Below, in pieces: positions 7,737 through 15,546 of a DNA stretch of 64,000 nt. Under the pieces are notes generated by a model that saw nothing but the letters and a program-made list of their open reading frames with translations, searched no databases and had not been told where the DNA came from. Positions within the stretch are counted from its first letter, which is position 1; every line of letters begins with the position of its first letter. This DNA is from Bdellovibrionales bacterium. Lineage in GTDB: Bacteria > Bdellovibrionota > UBA1018 > CAIMNF01. The stretch is taken from positions 248,001 through 312,000 of the forward strand of contig CANNBJ010000001.1 of assembly GCA_947502835.1 (NCBI GenBank). The letters are read 5' to 3'. The translations under genes and the position numbers were made by a program.

Positions 7737-9857
7737 ATGGCTGAAGATACATCCAAAGTACCCATCGAGATGGTGAGAAACATCGGGATTTCCGCACACA
7801 TCGATTCAGGAAAAACCACCCTCTCCGAGCGGATCCTTTTCTACACTTCCAAGATCCACGCGATCCACGAAGTGAAGGGAAAAGACCAGGTTGGCGCCAC
7901 CATGGACTTCATGGAACTTGAGCGCGAAAAAGGGATCACCATTCAGTCAGCCGCCACCTATTGCATGTGGAAAGGCTTCAACATCAACCTGATCGATACT
8001 CCGGGCCACGTGGATTTCACGATCGAAGTGGAACGCGCACTTCGCGTTCTTGACGGTGCGGTTCTCGTCCTTTGCTCGGTTGCAGGCGTTCAGTCCCAAT
8101 CGATCACCGTTGACCGTCAGATGAAGCGCTACAAGGTTCCACGCCTTTGCTTTGTGAACAAAATGGACCGCGCTGGCGCGAACCCTTTCCGTGGAATTCA
8201 GATGCTTCGCGAGAAGCTCCGCCACAATGCCCACTTGGTCATGTATCCGATCGGTGCAGAAGATCAATTCCAGGGTGTGGTGGACCTTGTTCAGATGAAG
8301 GCCTTCTATTTTGATGGCGACAACGGAGAGAACATCCGTGAAGAGGCAATTCCGGCTGACATCAAGGCCGAATGCGACAAGTACCGCGAGGAACTCATCT
8401 CTGCTGCTGCGGAGTTTGACGAAGTGGTCGGTGAAAAGTACCTCGGTGGTGAAGAGATCAGCGTTGCCGAGCTCCGGGAAGCCATCCGTAAAGGAACTCT
8501 CTCCCTTCAGCTCACTCCGGTGTTCGTGGGCTCTGCCTACAAGAACAAAGGCGTTCAGCTTCTTCTTGATGGCGTAACGTATTACCTCCCGAATCCAAGC
8601 GAAAAAGAGAACATCGCACTCGACCAGCGCAACAACGAAGCCGAAATCACTCTGAAGTCGGATTCAAATCTTCCGTTTGTCGGCCTTGCCTTCAAACTTG
8701 AAGATGGACGTTACGGTCAGCTCACCTACATGCGCGTCTACCAGGGCCAGCTGAAAAAGGGTGAATTCATCGTGAATTCCACCAATGAAAAGCGCGTAAA
8801 GGTTCCTCGGATCGTGCGGATGCACGCAAACGAGATGAACGATGTTGAAACCGCAAAAGCGGGCGATATCGTGGCGCTCTTCGGTGTGGAGTGTTCCTCA
8901 GGGGACACGTTCACGGATGGAACCATCAAGTACTCGATGACCTCAATGTTCGTACCGGATGCCGTGATTTCCTTGTCGGTTCAGCCAAAGGACAAGTCGG
9001 GTGAAACCAACTTCTCAAAAGCGCTCAACCGCTTCACCAAAGAAGATCCTACATTCCGCGTTCACAGGGATGAAGAGTCCAATCAGACCATCATCAGCGG
9101 GATGGGTGAACTCCACCTTGAGATTTACTGCGAACGCATGAAGCGCGAGTACAATTGCGAAGTGGTCGTAGGTAAGCCCCAGGTCGCGTATCGCGAGACC
9201 ATTCAAGCCAAGGGAACCTTCAACTACACCCACAAGAAGCAAACCGGTGGTAGCGGTCAATTCGGCCGTGTTGCCGGATACCTCGAGCCACTCCCTTCGG
9301 ATGCGGTTCTTCAGTACGAATTTGTGGATGAAATCACCGGTGGTGTGATTCCACGGAACTTCATTCCGGCAGTCGACAAGGGCTTCAAGGAAGCAATCAA
9401 AGAAGGCCGCTTGATCGGGTTCCCGATCGTCGGCGTTCGCTGCGTGATCAACGATGGTGCGTACCATGCGGTTGACTCTTCCGAGCAAGCGTTCAAAACA
9501 GCGGCACTCATGGCGTTCCGGGAAGGTTATGAGCGCGCGACTCCCGTGGTTCTTGAGCCGATCATGAAGCTTGAAGTTTCCGCTCCTGAGGAATTCCAAG
9601 GCTCAGTGATGGGTCAAGTGAACCAGCGACGGGGTGTGATCGTGAACTCCGGAACTTCGGACGGTTACTGCGTGATTGAAGCGGAAGTGCCATTGTCTGA
9701 AATGTTCGGTTACTCCACCGACCTTCGCTCTGCGACACAAGGGAAGGGTGAGTTCTCGATGGAATTCCAAAAGTATTCCGCAGCTCCCCGCAACGTGCAG
9801 GATGAGCTTGTGAAGAAGTACCAGGAAAAGAAAGCCAAAGAAGCTTCCGGAAAGTAA
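7737..9857 (+). CDS. fusA: Elongation factor G, spd/mitochondrial EFG1-like type
   Basis: A 706-residue translocation GTPase. Domain I has G1 AHIDSGKTT (about residue 19), the switch I segment ending in REKGITI, G3 DTPGH and G4 NKMD. Domains II to V follow in full length. The serine in HIDSGKTT (most bacterial EF-G have Ala), [12 protein letters not shown] and [19 protein letters not shown] are features I associate with the EFG1 shared by mitochondria, spirochaetes, planctomycetes and delta-proteobacteria. Unlike the usual str operon, it is not beside rpsL, rpsG or tuf. The ATG at 7737 has TAAGGAG at 7724-7730. The reading frame extends 150 codons upstream, but that stretch is antisense to orn. 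A strong terminator follows. Confidence 0.96.
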   Translation: MAEDTSKVPIEMVRNIGISAHIDSGKTTLSERILFYTSKIHAIHEVKGKDQVGATMDFMELEREKGITIQSAATYCMWKGFNINLIDTPGHVDFTIEVERALRVLDGAVLVLCSVAGVQSQSITVDRQMKRYKVPRLCFVNKMDRAGANPFRGIQMLREKLRHNAHLVMYPIGAEDQFQGVVDLVQMKAFYFDGDNGENIREEAIPADIKAECDKYREELISAAAEFDEVVGEKYLGGEEISVAELREAIRKGTLSLQLTPVFVGSAYKNKGVQLLLDGVTYYLPNPSEKENIALDQRNNEAEITLKSDSNLPFVGLAFKLEDGRYGQLTYMRVYQGQLKKGEFIVNSTNEKRVKVPRIVRMHANEMNDVETAKAGDIVALFGVECSSGDTFTDGTIKYSMTSMFVPDAVISLSVQPKDKSGETNFSKALNRFTKEDPTFRVHRDEESNQTIISGMGELHLEIYCERMKREYNCEVVVGKPQVAYRETIQAKGTFNYTHKKQTGGSGQFGRVAGYLEPLPSDAVLQYEFVDEITGGVIPRNFIPAVDKGFKEAIKEGRLIGFPIVGVRCVINDGAYHAVDSSEQAFKTAALMAFREGYERATPVVLEPIMKLEVSAPEEFQGSVMGQVNQRRGVIVNSGTSDGYCVIEAEVPLSEMFGYSTDLRSATQGKGEFSMEFQKYSAAPRNVQDELVKKYQEKKAKEASGK

Positions 9858-9880
9858 TTTCGAGGCATCAACTTTGAATC

Positions 9881-9917
9881 GGCCCCGGAGCCTCTGGCCC
9901 CGGGGCCTTTTTATTTT
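9881..9917 (+). terminator. Rho-independent terminator of fusA
   Basis: Stem GGCCCCGG (9881-9888) pairs with CCGGGGCC (9900-9907) around an 11-nt loop, followed by a T-rich tail at 9908-9917, starting 23 nt after the fusA stop. Confidence 0.9.
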
Positions 9918-9942
9918 CAGGGATGGGTGGTAGCCTCTTTGC

Positions 9943-11340
9943 ATGAAAATCCTCCTTACCGGTGCAACAGGCCTCATTGGAAGCGAAGTCGGAAAACAGT
10001 TGAGTGAGGCGGGGATTGAGGTGGTGTCACTTACCCGCGATGCAAAGCGTGCCCGCAGGAGTCTGCCCTTCCTGAGCGAGGTGCATGAGTGGACGGGGGG
10101 GGATGCCCCTTTTCCGGATTCTCTTCGTGCCGTGCTTCAGACTGTGGATGGCGTGGTGAATCTGATGGGAGAGAATATTTCCGATCAACGGTGGAGTGCC
10201 GAGTTCAAGAACAAGCTCATCACGAGCCGTGTTTCCGGCACAAAAAGCCTGGTCGAAGAGATCAAGGGAAATTCGAAGCTCAGGGTTTGGATTCAGGGTT
10301 CAGCAATTGGAGTGTATGGATCCTCCGCGAACGGGGAGCATTTTGACGAAAACTCCCCCGCCGGATCGGGATTCCTTGCTGAATTGAGTCGGGATTGGGA
10401 GAAGGCGCTCGGGGGTCTTCCTTCGACCGTTCGAACGGTGACTCTCAGGATCGGGGTGGTCTTTTCGCATCAGTCGGGTGCCTATCCGAAACTTCTGACC
10501 CCGCTGTTGCAAGGTGTGGGAGGGGTTCTTGGATCGGGTGAACAGTTAATGAGCCTGGTCCATCTGACCGATGTTGCGCGCTTCATCAGCTATGCAATCC
10601 ACAATTCCAAGGTCTCCGGAGTCTACAACATGGTTGCGAATGATCCGGTCTCGAACCGTGATCTCATGAAGAAACTCGCAAAGTTACTCAATGTCTGTCT
10701 CGCTCCGCGTGCCCCGGCGTTTGCATTGAAGCTTGCGATCGGAGAATTTGCGCAGGCTCTTTTGGAGAGTCAGGCGGTGGTGTCGGTTCGCTTGTCCGAT
10801 ACCGGATTCCTGATGAAGTATCCGGATGTGGATTCCATTCTTGCCGAGGTCACCCAGTGGAACTTGCATCCCCTGAAGGCGGCAAAAGGCGTGTTCGTTT
10901 TCTATGCCGAACAGTTTGTTCCGCATGAGATCGAGTCGATCTTTCCGTTTTTTTCCGAAGCGAGGAACCTTGAAGCGATCACTCCGGAATGGTTGAATTT
11001 CAAGATTCAACGGGTTTCCACCCCCAGCATCGAAAAGGGAACCAAGATCCGGTACCGCTTGAAGCTACACGGGATTCCCCTGAGCTGGATCACGGACATT
11101 GCCGAGTGGGAGCCGCCACTCCGGTTTGTCGACAACCAGATCCGGGGGCCGTACTCGCTGTGGTACCATGAGCATACCTTCGAGTCCGTTCGCGGTGGAA
11201 CATTGCTGCGGGATTGGGTTCGGTTTGAGCTCCCGATGGGGAAGCTTGGGCAATGGTTCGGGCTCGGCAAGGTAAAGTCCGACGTGAGCCGCATTTTTGA
11301 GCACAGGCGTGTGAAGATCGAAGAAATGTTCGGGTCTTGA
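9943..11340 (+). CDS. SDR39-type NAD(P)-dependent epimerase fused to an SRPBCC (cyclase/dehydrase-like) domain
   Basis: A 465-residue two-domain protein. Residues 1 to about 300 form a Rossmann short-chain dehydrogenase of the TIGR01777/YfcH type. The nucleotide loop is TGATGLIGSEV (7-17), followed by the MGENISDQRWS motif typical of this family and a GVYG segment, then a C-terminal DUF1731-like helical part (KLAIGEFAQALLESQAVVS). Residues about 310-465 resemble an SRPBCC/START-like lipid-binding fold related to cyclase/dehydrases. The reaction is unknown for the family. No Shine-Dalgarno is present; TAGCCT (9931-9936) ends 6 nt before the ATG, so a leaderless mRNA is possible. Confidence 0.82.
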   Translation: MKILLTGATGLIGSEVGKQLSEAGIEVVSLTRDAKRARRSLPFLSEVHEWTGGDAPFPDSLRAVLQTVDGVVNLMGENISDQRWSAEFKNKLITSRVSGTKSLVEEIKGNSKLRVWIQGSAIGVYGSSANGEHFDENSPAGSGFLAELSRDWEKALGGLPSTVRTVTLRIGVVFSHQSGAYPKLLTPLLQGVGGVLGSGEQLMSLVHLTDVARFISYAIHNSKVSGVYNMVANDPVSNRDLMKKLAKLLNVCLAPRAPAFALKLAIGEFAQALLESQAVVSVRLSDTGFLMKYPDVDSILAEVTQWNLHPLKAAKGVFVFYAEQFVPHEIESIFPFFSEARNLEAITPEWLNFKIQRVSTPSIEKGTKIRYRLKLHGIPLSWITDIAEWEPPLRFVDNQIRGPYSLWYHEHTFESVRGGTLLRDWVRFELPMGKLGQWFGLGKVKSDVSRIFEHRRVKIEEMFGS

Positions 11341-11365
11341 CAATTAAATAAACATAGTTTAAATA
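11337..11365 (+). promoter_or_regulatory. Promoter predicting a leaderless mRNA (secreted-protein gene)
   Basis: TTGACA (11337-11342) and TAAATA (11360-11365) are separated by exactly 17 nt. The ATG at 11372 begins 6 nt after the -10 box, where transcription would start. The -35 box overlaps the stop codon of the preceding gene. Confidence 0.6.
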
Positions 11366-11371
11366 CACGCC

Positions 11372-12022
11372 ATGAGACTGCTGAACCTTGTTTCGGTACT
11401 GGCTGGATCGGTGATTGGGTGTTTTACGGGCGGAAGCGCGTCATGGGCCTCGGCCACCCATATGGCAAAAGTGGATGTGGAACTTGCCTGGATGTCACCC
11501 GGAGGACGCCTCGAGTCCGTGGTGGATCGGAGTCTCGATTTCCACCTCGATTGGGGTTCGAAAAAGTGCGAGGTCGAGTACAAGGGCGTGTTCTATTACT
11601 GTTCCCTTGAAACCGGTTCGGATCTCAAGGATCGGGCTGGAAATGTCCTGATGAAAGAGCTTCCCGTGGCGAGGTTCGGGTATAAGTCGATGGATGCCCT
11701 TTTGTTGGCGCTCGGGCGTGAAGACGACTCGCTCAGAAACCTGATTCCGAAGATCGTGAAGGAGACCTCTGAATCGCGGAAGGACGGGTTTTTTCTTCCC
11801 TTTTACACCTGTGAGTCTTGCACCAAGGGAGCTGGGGAGAAGGTCCCCGTTTGGAATGCCTATGACAGTTTTGTCAGGAGGATCCTTGAAATCAAGCACC
11901 CTGTGTTTTCAAGCCGACGGCTTGCTCTTGTCATGAAGATCCACCGGATGAAGGCGTTCTCCGGAGCGATTCACATCATTGGACGCTCGAACGCGGATTC
12001 GTTCCTCGATGATTCACGATGA
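11372..12022 (+). CDS. Putative secreted protein of unknown function
   Basis: A 216-residue protein that I do not recognise. The N-terminus has a hydrophobic signal sequence (residues about 3-27). Cleavage could follow SWASA, or Cys17 in VIGC could be a loose lipobox. The mature part has four scattered cysteines, including the close pair CESC near residue 147, and no known catalytic motif. It is not obviously in an operon: the SDR39 gene ends 31 nt upstream but a consensus-like promoter lies in between, and the next gene is convergent. Translation seems to begin on a leaderless transcript, since there is no ribosome site and the -10 box ends 6 nt before the ATG. Confidence 0.7.
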   Translation: MRLLNLVSVLAGSVIGCFTGGSASWASATHMAKVDVELAWMSPGGRLESVVDRSLDFHLDWGSKKCEVEYKGVFYYCSLETGSDLKDRAGNVLMKELPVARFGYKSMDALLLALGREDDSLRNLIPKIVKETSESRKDGFFLPFYTCESCTKGAGEKVPVWNAYDSFVRRILEIKHPVFSSRRLALVMKIHRMKAFSGAIHIIGRSNADSFLDDSR

Positions 12023-12054
12023 AAAAGTGGACGATGGAGGCGCCTCTGAGGGAG

Positions 12055-12402
12055 TTACTTCTTCTGTTCCACGGGAGGCATTTGGTCGGGCTCTGAACCC
12101 GTGGAAGACGGCTGGGCTGCATTCGGAGCAGGTGCCGTTGCAGGAGTGGAATAGCCGTCGAGGACCGACTTTTTCAATCTTCCAGGAAGAATGGTGAGGG
12201 TCAACGAGGTGACCATGAAAATTCCGGCCAGGGTGTAGGTGAGTTTTTGGAAGAAGTTTTGACCGCCAGAGCTGCCGAATACGGTTTGGCTGGATCCACC
12301 AAAAGATGCGCTGATCTCTGCTCCCTTGCCCGACTGAAGGAGCACGGAAATCACAAGAAGAACGATGGTTGCAATGTGGATCACGGTAATTATGGTAATC
12401 AT
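12055..12402 (-). CDS. secG: Preprotein translocase subunit SecG
   Basis: A 115-residue inner-membrane protein with two transmembrane helices (about residues 3-22 and 53-72) joined by a glycine/serine-rich loop (SFGGSSQTVFGSSGG), the SecG hallmark, and a hydrophilic Pro/Ala-rich C-terminal tail. SecG assists SecYE-SecA protein export. It is the last gene of the gap-pgk-tpiA-secG run, an arrangement found in many bacteria, and starts 45 nt after the tpiA stop. The ATG has no clear Shine-Dalgarno sequence. It converges with the putative secreted-protein gene. Confidence 0.93.
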   Translation of the reverse strand: MITIITVIHIATIVLLVISVLLQSGKGAEISASFGGSSQTVFGSSGGQNFFQKLTYTLAGIFMVTSLTLTILPGRLKKSVLDGYSTPATAPAPNAAQPSSTGSEPDQMPPVEQKK

Positions 12403-12447
12403 AAGTGCTCAAACACTAGCAAAAAAACCGCTTCAGGGAAAGAGAAT

Positions 12448-13215
12448 CTAAATCAGGTCCCAAAGCGCCCGAAAAGAGTCAGGTTTCAGGGATGCGCCCC
12501 CAACCAGACCACCATCAATCCCCGGACGCGAAAGGAGTTCCTTGAAGTTGGCCGGAGTCACGCTCCCGCCATACAGGATCTTTGTTGCCCGTGCTTTTGA
12601 TTCCCCAAGGGAAGAAGCAAGAAGGGATCGGATGAAGGAATGGGCTTGTTCGGCCTGTTCCGGGGTTGCGACCACTCCGGTGCCGATGGCCCACACGGGT
12701 TCATAGGCAAGGTGAAGCCGCCCTCCGAAATGGGCTTTGCACTCCTCATTCTGCAATACGCGAACCAGTTGTTCCCGAAGCACGGTCTCGGTTCTACCGG
12801 ACTCACGCTCCGAGAGGAGTTCCCCGATGCACAGGAGCACCTCGAACCCCTGTTCAAGGGCACTCCTGGTTTTCAAGAGAATGCTTTCGTTGGTTTCAGC
12901 GAAATACTGTCTTCGCTCTGAATGACCGATCAGCACCTGATGGATCCCGATCTCGGAGAGCATGGGTCCCGAGATCTCCCCGGTGAATGCCCCTGACCGT
13001 TCGTAGTGAATGTTCTGGGCGCCGATCTGAACCGGGAGTCTTCTTTCTTCAACCGCCGCCAGGGCTTCCGGAAGGCTCAGGCAAGGAACGTAAATTCTTG
13101 CTTGCGCGCCATCCTTCTTGGGAAGATCGAGGCGGGATAGGAATTCACGTGTGGCCTTCGGGCCGTGGTTCATTTTCCAATTTCCGGCAAGAAGGATTCT
13201 TGGATTCGAGGTCAT
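12448..13215 (-). CDS. tpiA: Triosephosphate isomerase
   Basis: A 255-residue TIM barrel. The catalytic lysine is in GNWKMN (residues 11-16), the electrophilic histidine in IGHSERR near 97, and the catalytic glutamate in AYEPVWAIGTG near 170. The phosphate-binding GGSV is near 216 and GGLVGGASL near 236. It interconverts dihydroxyacetone phosphate and glyceraldehyde-3-phosphate in glycolysis/gluconeogenesis. The ATG has a good AAGGAG ribosome site. It lies between pgk (28 nt gap) and secG in the same operon. All catalytic residues are present and the length is typical. Confidence 0.97.
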   Translation of the reverse strand: MTSNPRILLAGNWKMNHGPKATREFLSRLDLPKKDGAQARIYVPCLSLPEALAAVEERRLPVQIGAQNIHYERSGAFTGEISGPMLSEIGIHQVLIGHSERRQYFAETNESILLKTRSALEQGFEVLLCIGELLSERESGRTETVLREQLVRVLQNEECKAHFGGRLHLAYEPVWAIGTGVVATPEQAEQAHSFIRSLLASSLGESKARATKILYGGSVTPANFKELLSRPGIDGGLVGGASLKPDSFRALWDLI

Positions 13216-13243
13216 CGCTGCTCCTTTGCAGTATGGATTCCGG

Positions 13244-14410
13244 TTACAAGAGATCGGGGGAAGAGGCGCGGTACGGAGCTTTCAGGACTTCAATTCCCGG
13301 AAGGGAGCCCGTTTCAAGGTACTCCAAAGCCGCTCCACCGCCCGTGGAAAGGTGATCAAACTTGGACGCATGGCCGGCTTGCGTGATTGCCGATACGGTA
13401 TCGCCACCGCCGACCACCTTGATGGCGGTGCTTTGAGCCAAGGCTTCTGCAATCTCGAATGTCCCTTTGCTGTATTCCGGCTTCTCAAACCATCCGAGCG
13501 GTCCGTTCCAGAACACGGTCTTCGCTCCCGCGAGGAAGTTTTTGTACTTTTGAATCGTTTTCGGGCCAATGTCGAACCCTGAATTCGTGTCCTCGGGCAA
13601 AAGAAGAGGGATGTGCTTTTTCTCGGCCTCGCTCAGGATGGATTTCGCCGCTTCGACATCTTCGGGAGCGGGTTGTTTCCACTCGGAGGGAATCGGATCG
13701 CCCTTCGCCTTCATGAAGGCATACGCCATCGCACCACCGACAAGCACTCCTTGGACACCCTTGAGCAGCGCCTCGATGGTCTTGATCTTGTCGCTGACCT
13801 TGGCTCCGCCCAGGATCAGGTGGAAGGGAGCTGCCGGGTTTTGAAGGATCTGGTTGAAGTACTTCACCTCTTTTTCGATCAAAAAGCCCGCTCCACGATC
13901 CGGCATGATCGAGGGCAGGCGGTGGGTTGAGGCATGTTCACGGTGAGCGGTTCCGAACGCATCGGTCACATAGACGTCGCAAAGCTTTGCGAGACTTTGA
14001 GCAAACTTGAGGTCGTTCGCTTCTTCTTCCGGATGGAACCGGAGGTTTTCCAGAACCATCACGTCTCCGTTTTGAAGTTGACGGGTCTTGAGTTCGATTC
14101 CTTCACCGATGCAATCATCGACAAGGGTCACATCGGTTCCGAGAATTTCGGACAGGCGGTGGGCGGCAGGGAGGAGTGTGAACTCCTCATTTCGTCTTCC
14201 CTTCGGACGTCCCAAGTGCGAGGCGATGATCACTTTCGCTCCTTGTTCCCTCGCATACTGGATGGTCGGAATCGCTTCGCGAATTCGGGTGTCATCGCTC
14301 ACGGTCCGGTGTCCTTCCGCATCCGGAGGGCTCAAGGGCACATTGAAATCAAGGCGAAGAAACACTCGTTTCCCGCGGATCGGGAGCTCTCGGATGGACT
14401 TTAAACGCAT
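13244..14410 (-). CDS. pgk: Phosphoglycerate kinase
   Basis: A 388-residue monomeric kinase that makes ATP from 1,3-bisphosphoglycerate in glycolysis. The N-domain has the substrate-binding segments RLDFNVPLS (about residue 19) and SHLGRPKG (about 62), then the basic patch RGAGFLIEKE. The C-domain has the nucleotide-binding segments LGGAKVSDKI near 201 and, at the end, GGGDTVSAITQAG and STGGGAALE. The length is normal. It begins 5 nt after the gap stop and is separated from tpiA by 28 nt, so the three glycolytic genes are almost certainly cotranscribed. Confidence 0.97.
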   Translation of the reverse strand: MRLKSIRELPIRGKRVFLRLDFNVPLSPPDAEGHRTVSDDTRIREAIPTIQYAREQGAKVIIASHLGRPKGRRNEEFTLLPAAHRLSEILGTDVTLVDDCIGEGIELKTRQLQNGDVMVLENLRFHPEEEANDLKFAQSLAKLCDVYVTDAFGTAHREHASTHRLPSIMPDRGAGFLIEKEVKYFNQILQNPAAPFHLILGGAKVSDKIKTIEALLKGVQGVLVGGAMAYAFMKAKGDPIPSEWKQPAPEDVEAAKSILSEAEKKHIPLLLPEDTNSGFDIGPKTIQKYKNFLAGAKTVFWNGPLGWFEKPEYSKGTFEIAEALAQSTAIKVVGGGDTVSAITQAGHASKFDHLSTGGGAALEYLETGSLPGIEVLKAPYRASSPDLL

Positions 14411-14415
14411 GGCCT

Positions 14416-15429
14416 TCAGATTCCCTTGGACGCGAGATACTCGGTCACATCCAGCATCCGGTTGGAGAAGCCGGATTCGTTGTCATACCAAGTGATGATT
14501 TTTACAAGAGTGCCACCCAGAACCATTGTGAGTTCCGAGTCAATGATCGAGCTTCTCAGGTCCCCGTTGAAGTCGCACGAGACCAGGGGTTCGGTCGTGA
14601 ACCCGAGAACTCCCTTGAGAGAGGTCTCGGATGCGGCCTTGAGAGCGGCATTCACGGCTTCCTTGGTGGTTGCATTCTTCACTTCCACGGTGAAATCGAC
14701 GACGGAGACATTCGGAGTGGGAACGCGGATCGAGAGTCCGTCGAGCTTTCCCTTCAAGTGCGGAAGCACCAAGCCCACAGCCTTGGCGGCACCCGTGGAG
14801 GTCGGAATCATGGAAAGTGCTGCAGCCCTGGCGCGACGGAGATCCTTGTGGGGAAGGTCGAGAATCCTTTGGTCATTGGTGTAACTGTGCACCGTCATCA
14901 TGGTCCCGCGAACGATTCCAAAAGCGTCGTCGATGACTTTTGCGGCGGGAGCAAGACAGTTGGTGGTGCAGGATGCGTTGGAAATCACCTTGTGCTTTTC
15001 GGCCTGGTAACTCGTGTGGTTCACTCCGAAACACAAGGTGAGATCGGCGTCTTTCGAGGGGGCCGAAATAAGGACGCGTTTTGCGCCTCCTTCAAAATGT
15101 TTGGAAGCATCGGCCTTGTCCGTAAAGACGCCTGTGCATTCATGCACCAATTCGACCCCTTCGGATTTCCACGGAAGTTTCGAGGGATCACGGTCGGAGA
15201 ATACGCGGATCGGTTGTCCGTTGATCATGATCTTTCCTGCCTCGATGTGGATGTCGGCGTTCCAGTTTCCATGGACCGAGTCGTGTTTGAGAAGGTGAAC
15301 CAGGGTGGGAAGATCTCCCATGTCGTTGATGGCGGCCACCTTCACCGAGGGGCGCGCAAAGGCGAGACGAAGTACTTTGCGACCAATACGGCCGCATCCG
15401 TTGATTCCAATCACTGTAGGGTTTGACAT
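14416..15429 (-). CDS. gap: Glyceraldehyde-3-phosphate dehydrogenase
   Basis: A 337-residue enzyme starting MSNPTVIGINGCGRIGRK, the NAD-binding N-terminus. The catalytic cysteine lies in SNASCTTNCLAP near residue 153, the catalytic histidine in the MMTVHSYTNDQ segment near 178, and the C-terminal active-site block is WYDNESGFSNRM. It catalyses the NAD-linked step of glycolysis. The ATG at 15429 is preferred to the TTG-ATG pair 11-12 codons upstream. That pair coincides with the -35 box of a promoter whose -10 (TAGGGT) ends 7 nt before 15429, so the mRNA may be leaderless. It is the first gene of the gap-pgk-tpiA-secG operon. Confidence 0.97.
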   Translation of the reverse strand: MSNPTVIGINGCGRIGRKVLRLAFARPSVKVAAINDMGDLPTLVHLLKHDSVHGNWNADIHIEAGKIMINGQPIRVFSDRDPSKLPWKSEGVELVHECTGVFTDKADASKHFEGGAKRVLISAPSKDADLTLCFGVNHTSYQAEKHKVISNASCTTNCLAPAAKVIDDAFGIVRGTMMTVHSYTNDQRILDLPHKDLRRARAAALSMIPTSTGAAKAVGLVLPHLKGKLDGLSIRVPTPNVSVVDFTVEVKNATTKEAVNAALKAASETSLKGVLGFTTEPLVSCDFNGDLRSSIIDSELTMVLGGTLVKIITWYDNESGFSNRMLDVTEYLASKGI

Positions 15430-15436
15430 GCCCGAA

Positions 15437-15465
15437 ACCCTATCCCTTTTTGGGGATTTCATCAA
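15437..15465 (-). promoter_or_regulatory. Promoter of the gap-pgk-tpiA-secG operon, leaderless type
   Basis: On the minus strand, TTGATG (15465-15460) and TAGGGT (15442-15437) are 17 nt apart. The gap ATG begins 7 nt after the -10 box, so the predicted transcript starts at or next to the start codon. Confidence 0.6.
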
Positions 15466-15546
15466 GAAGTGCTACCGGTTGCGCGCTGAGTAAACCTCTT
15501 TCATTCATTGAAGTTGGCCAGCAGACCAAGGTGGCTTATCCGGGGA

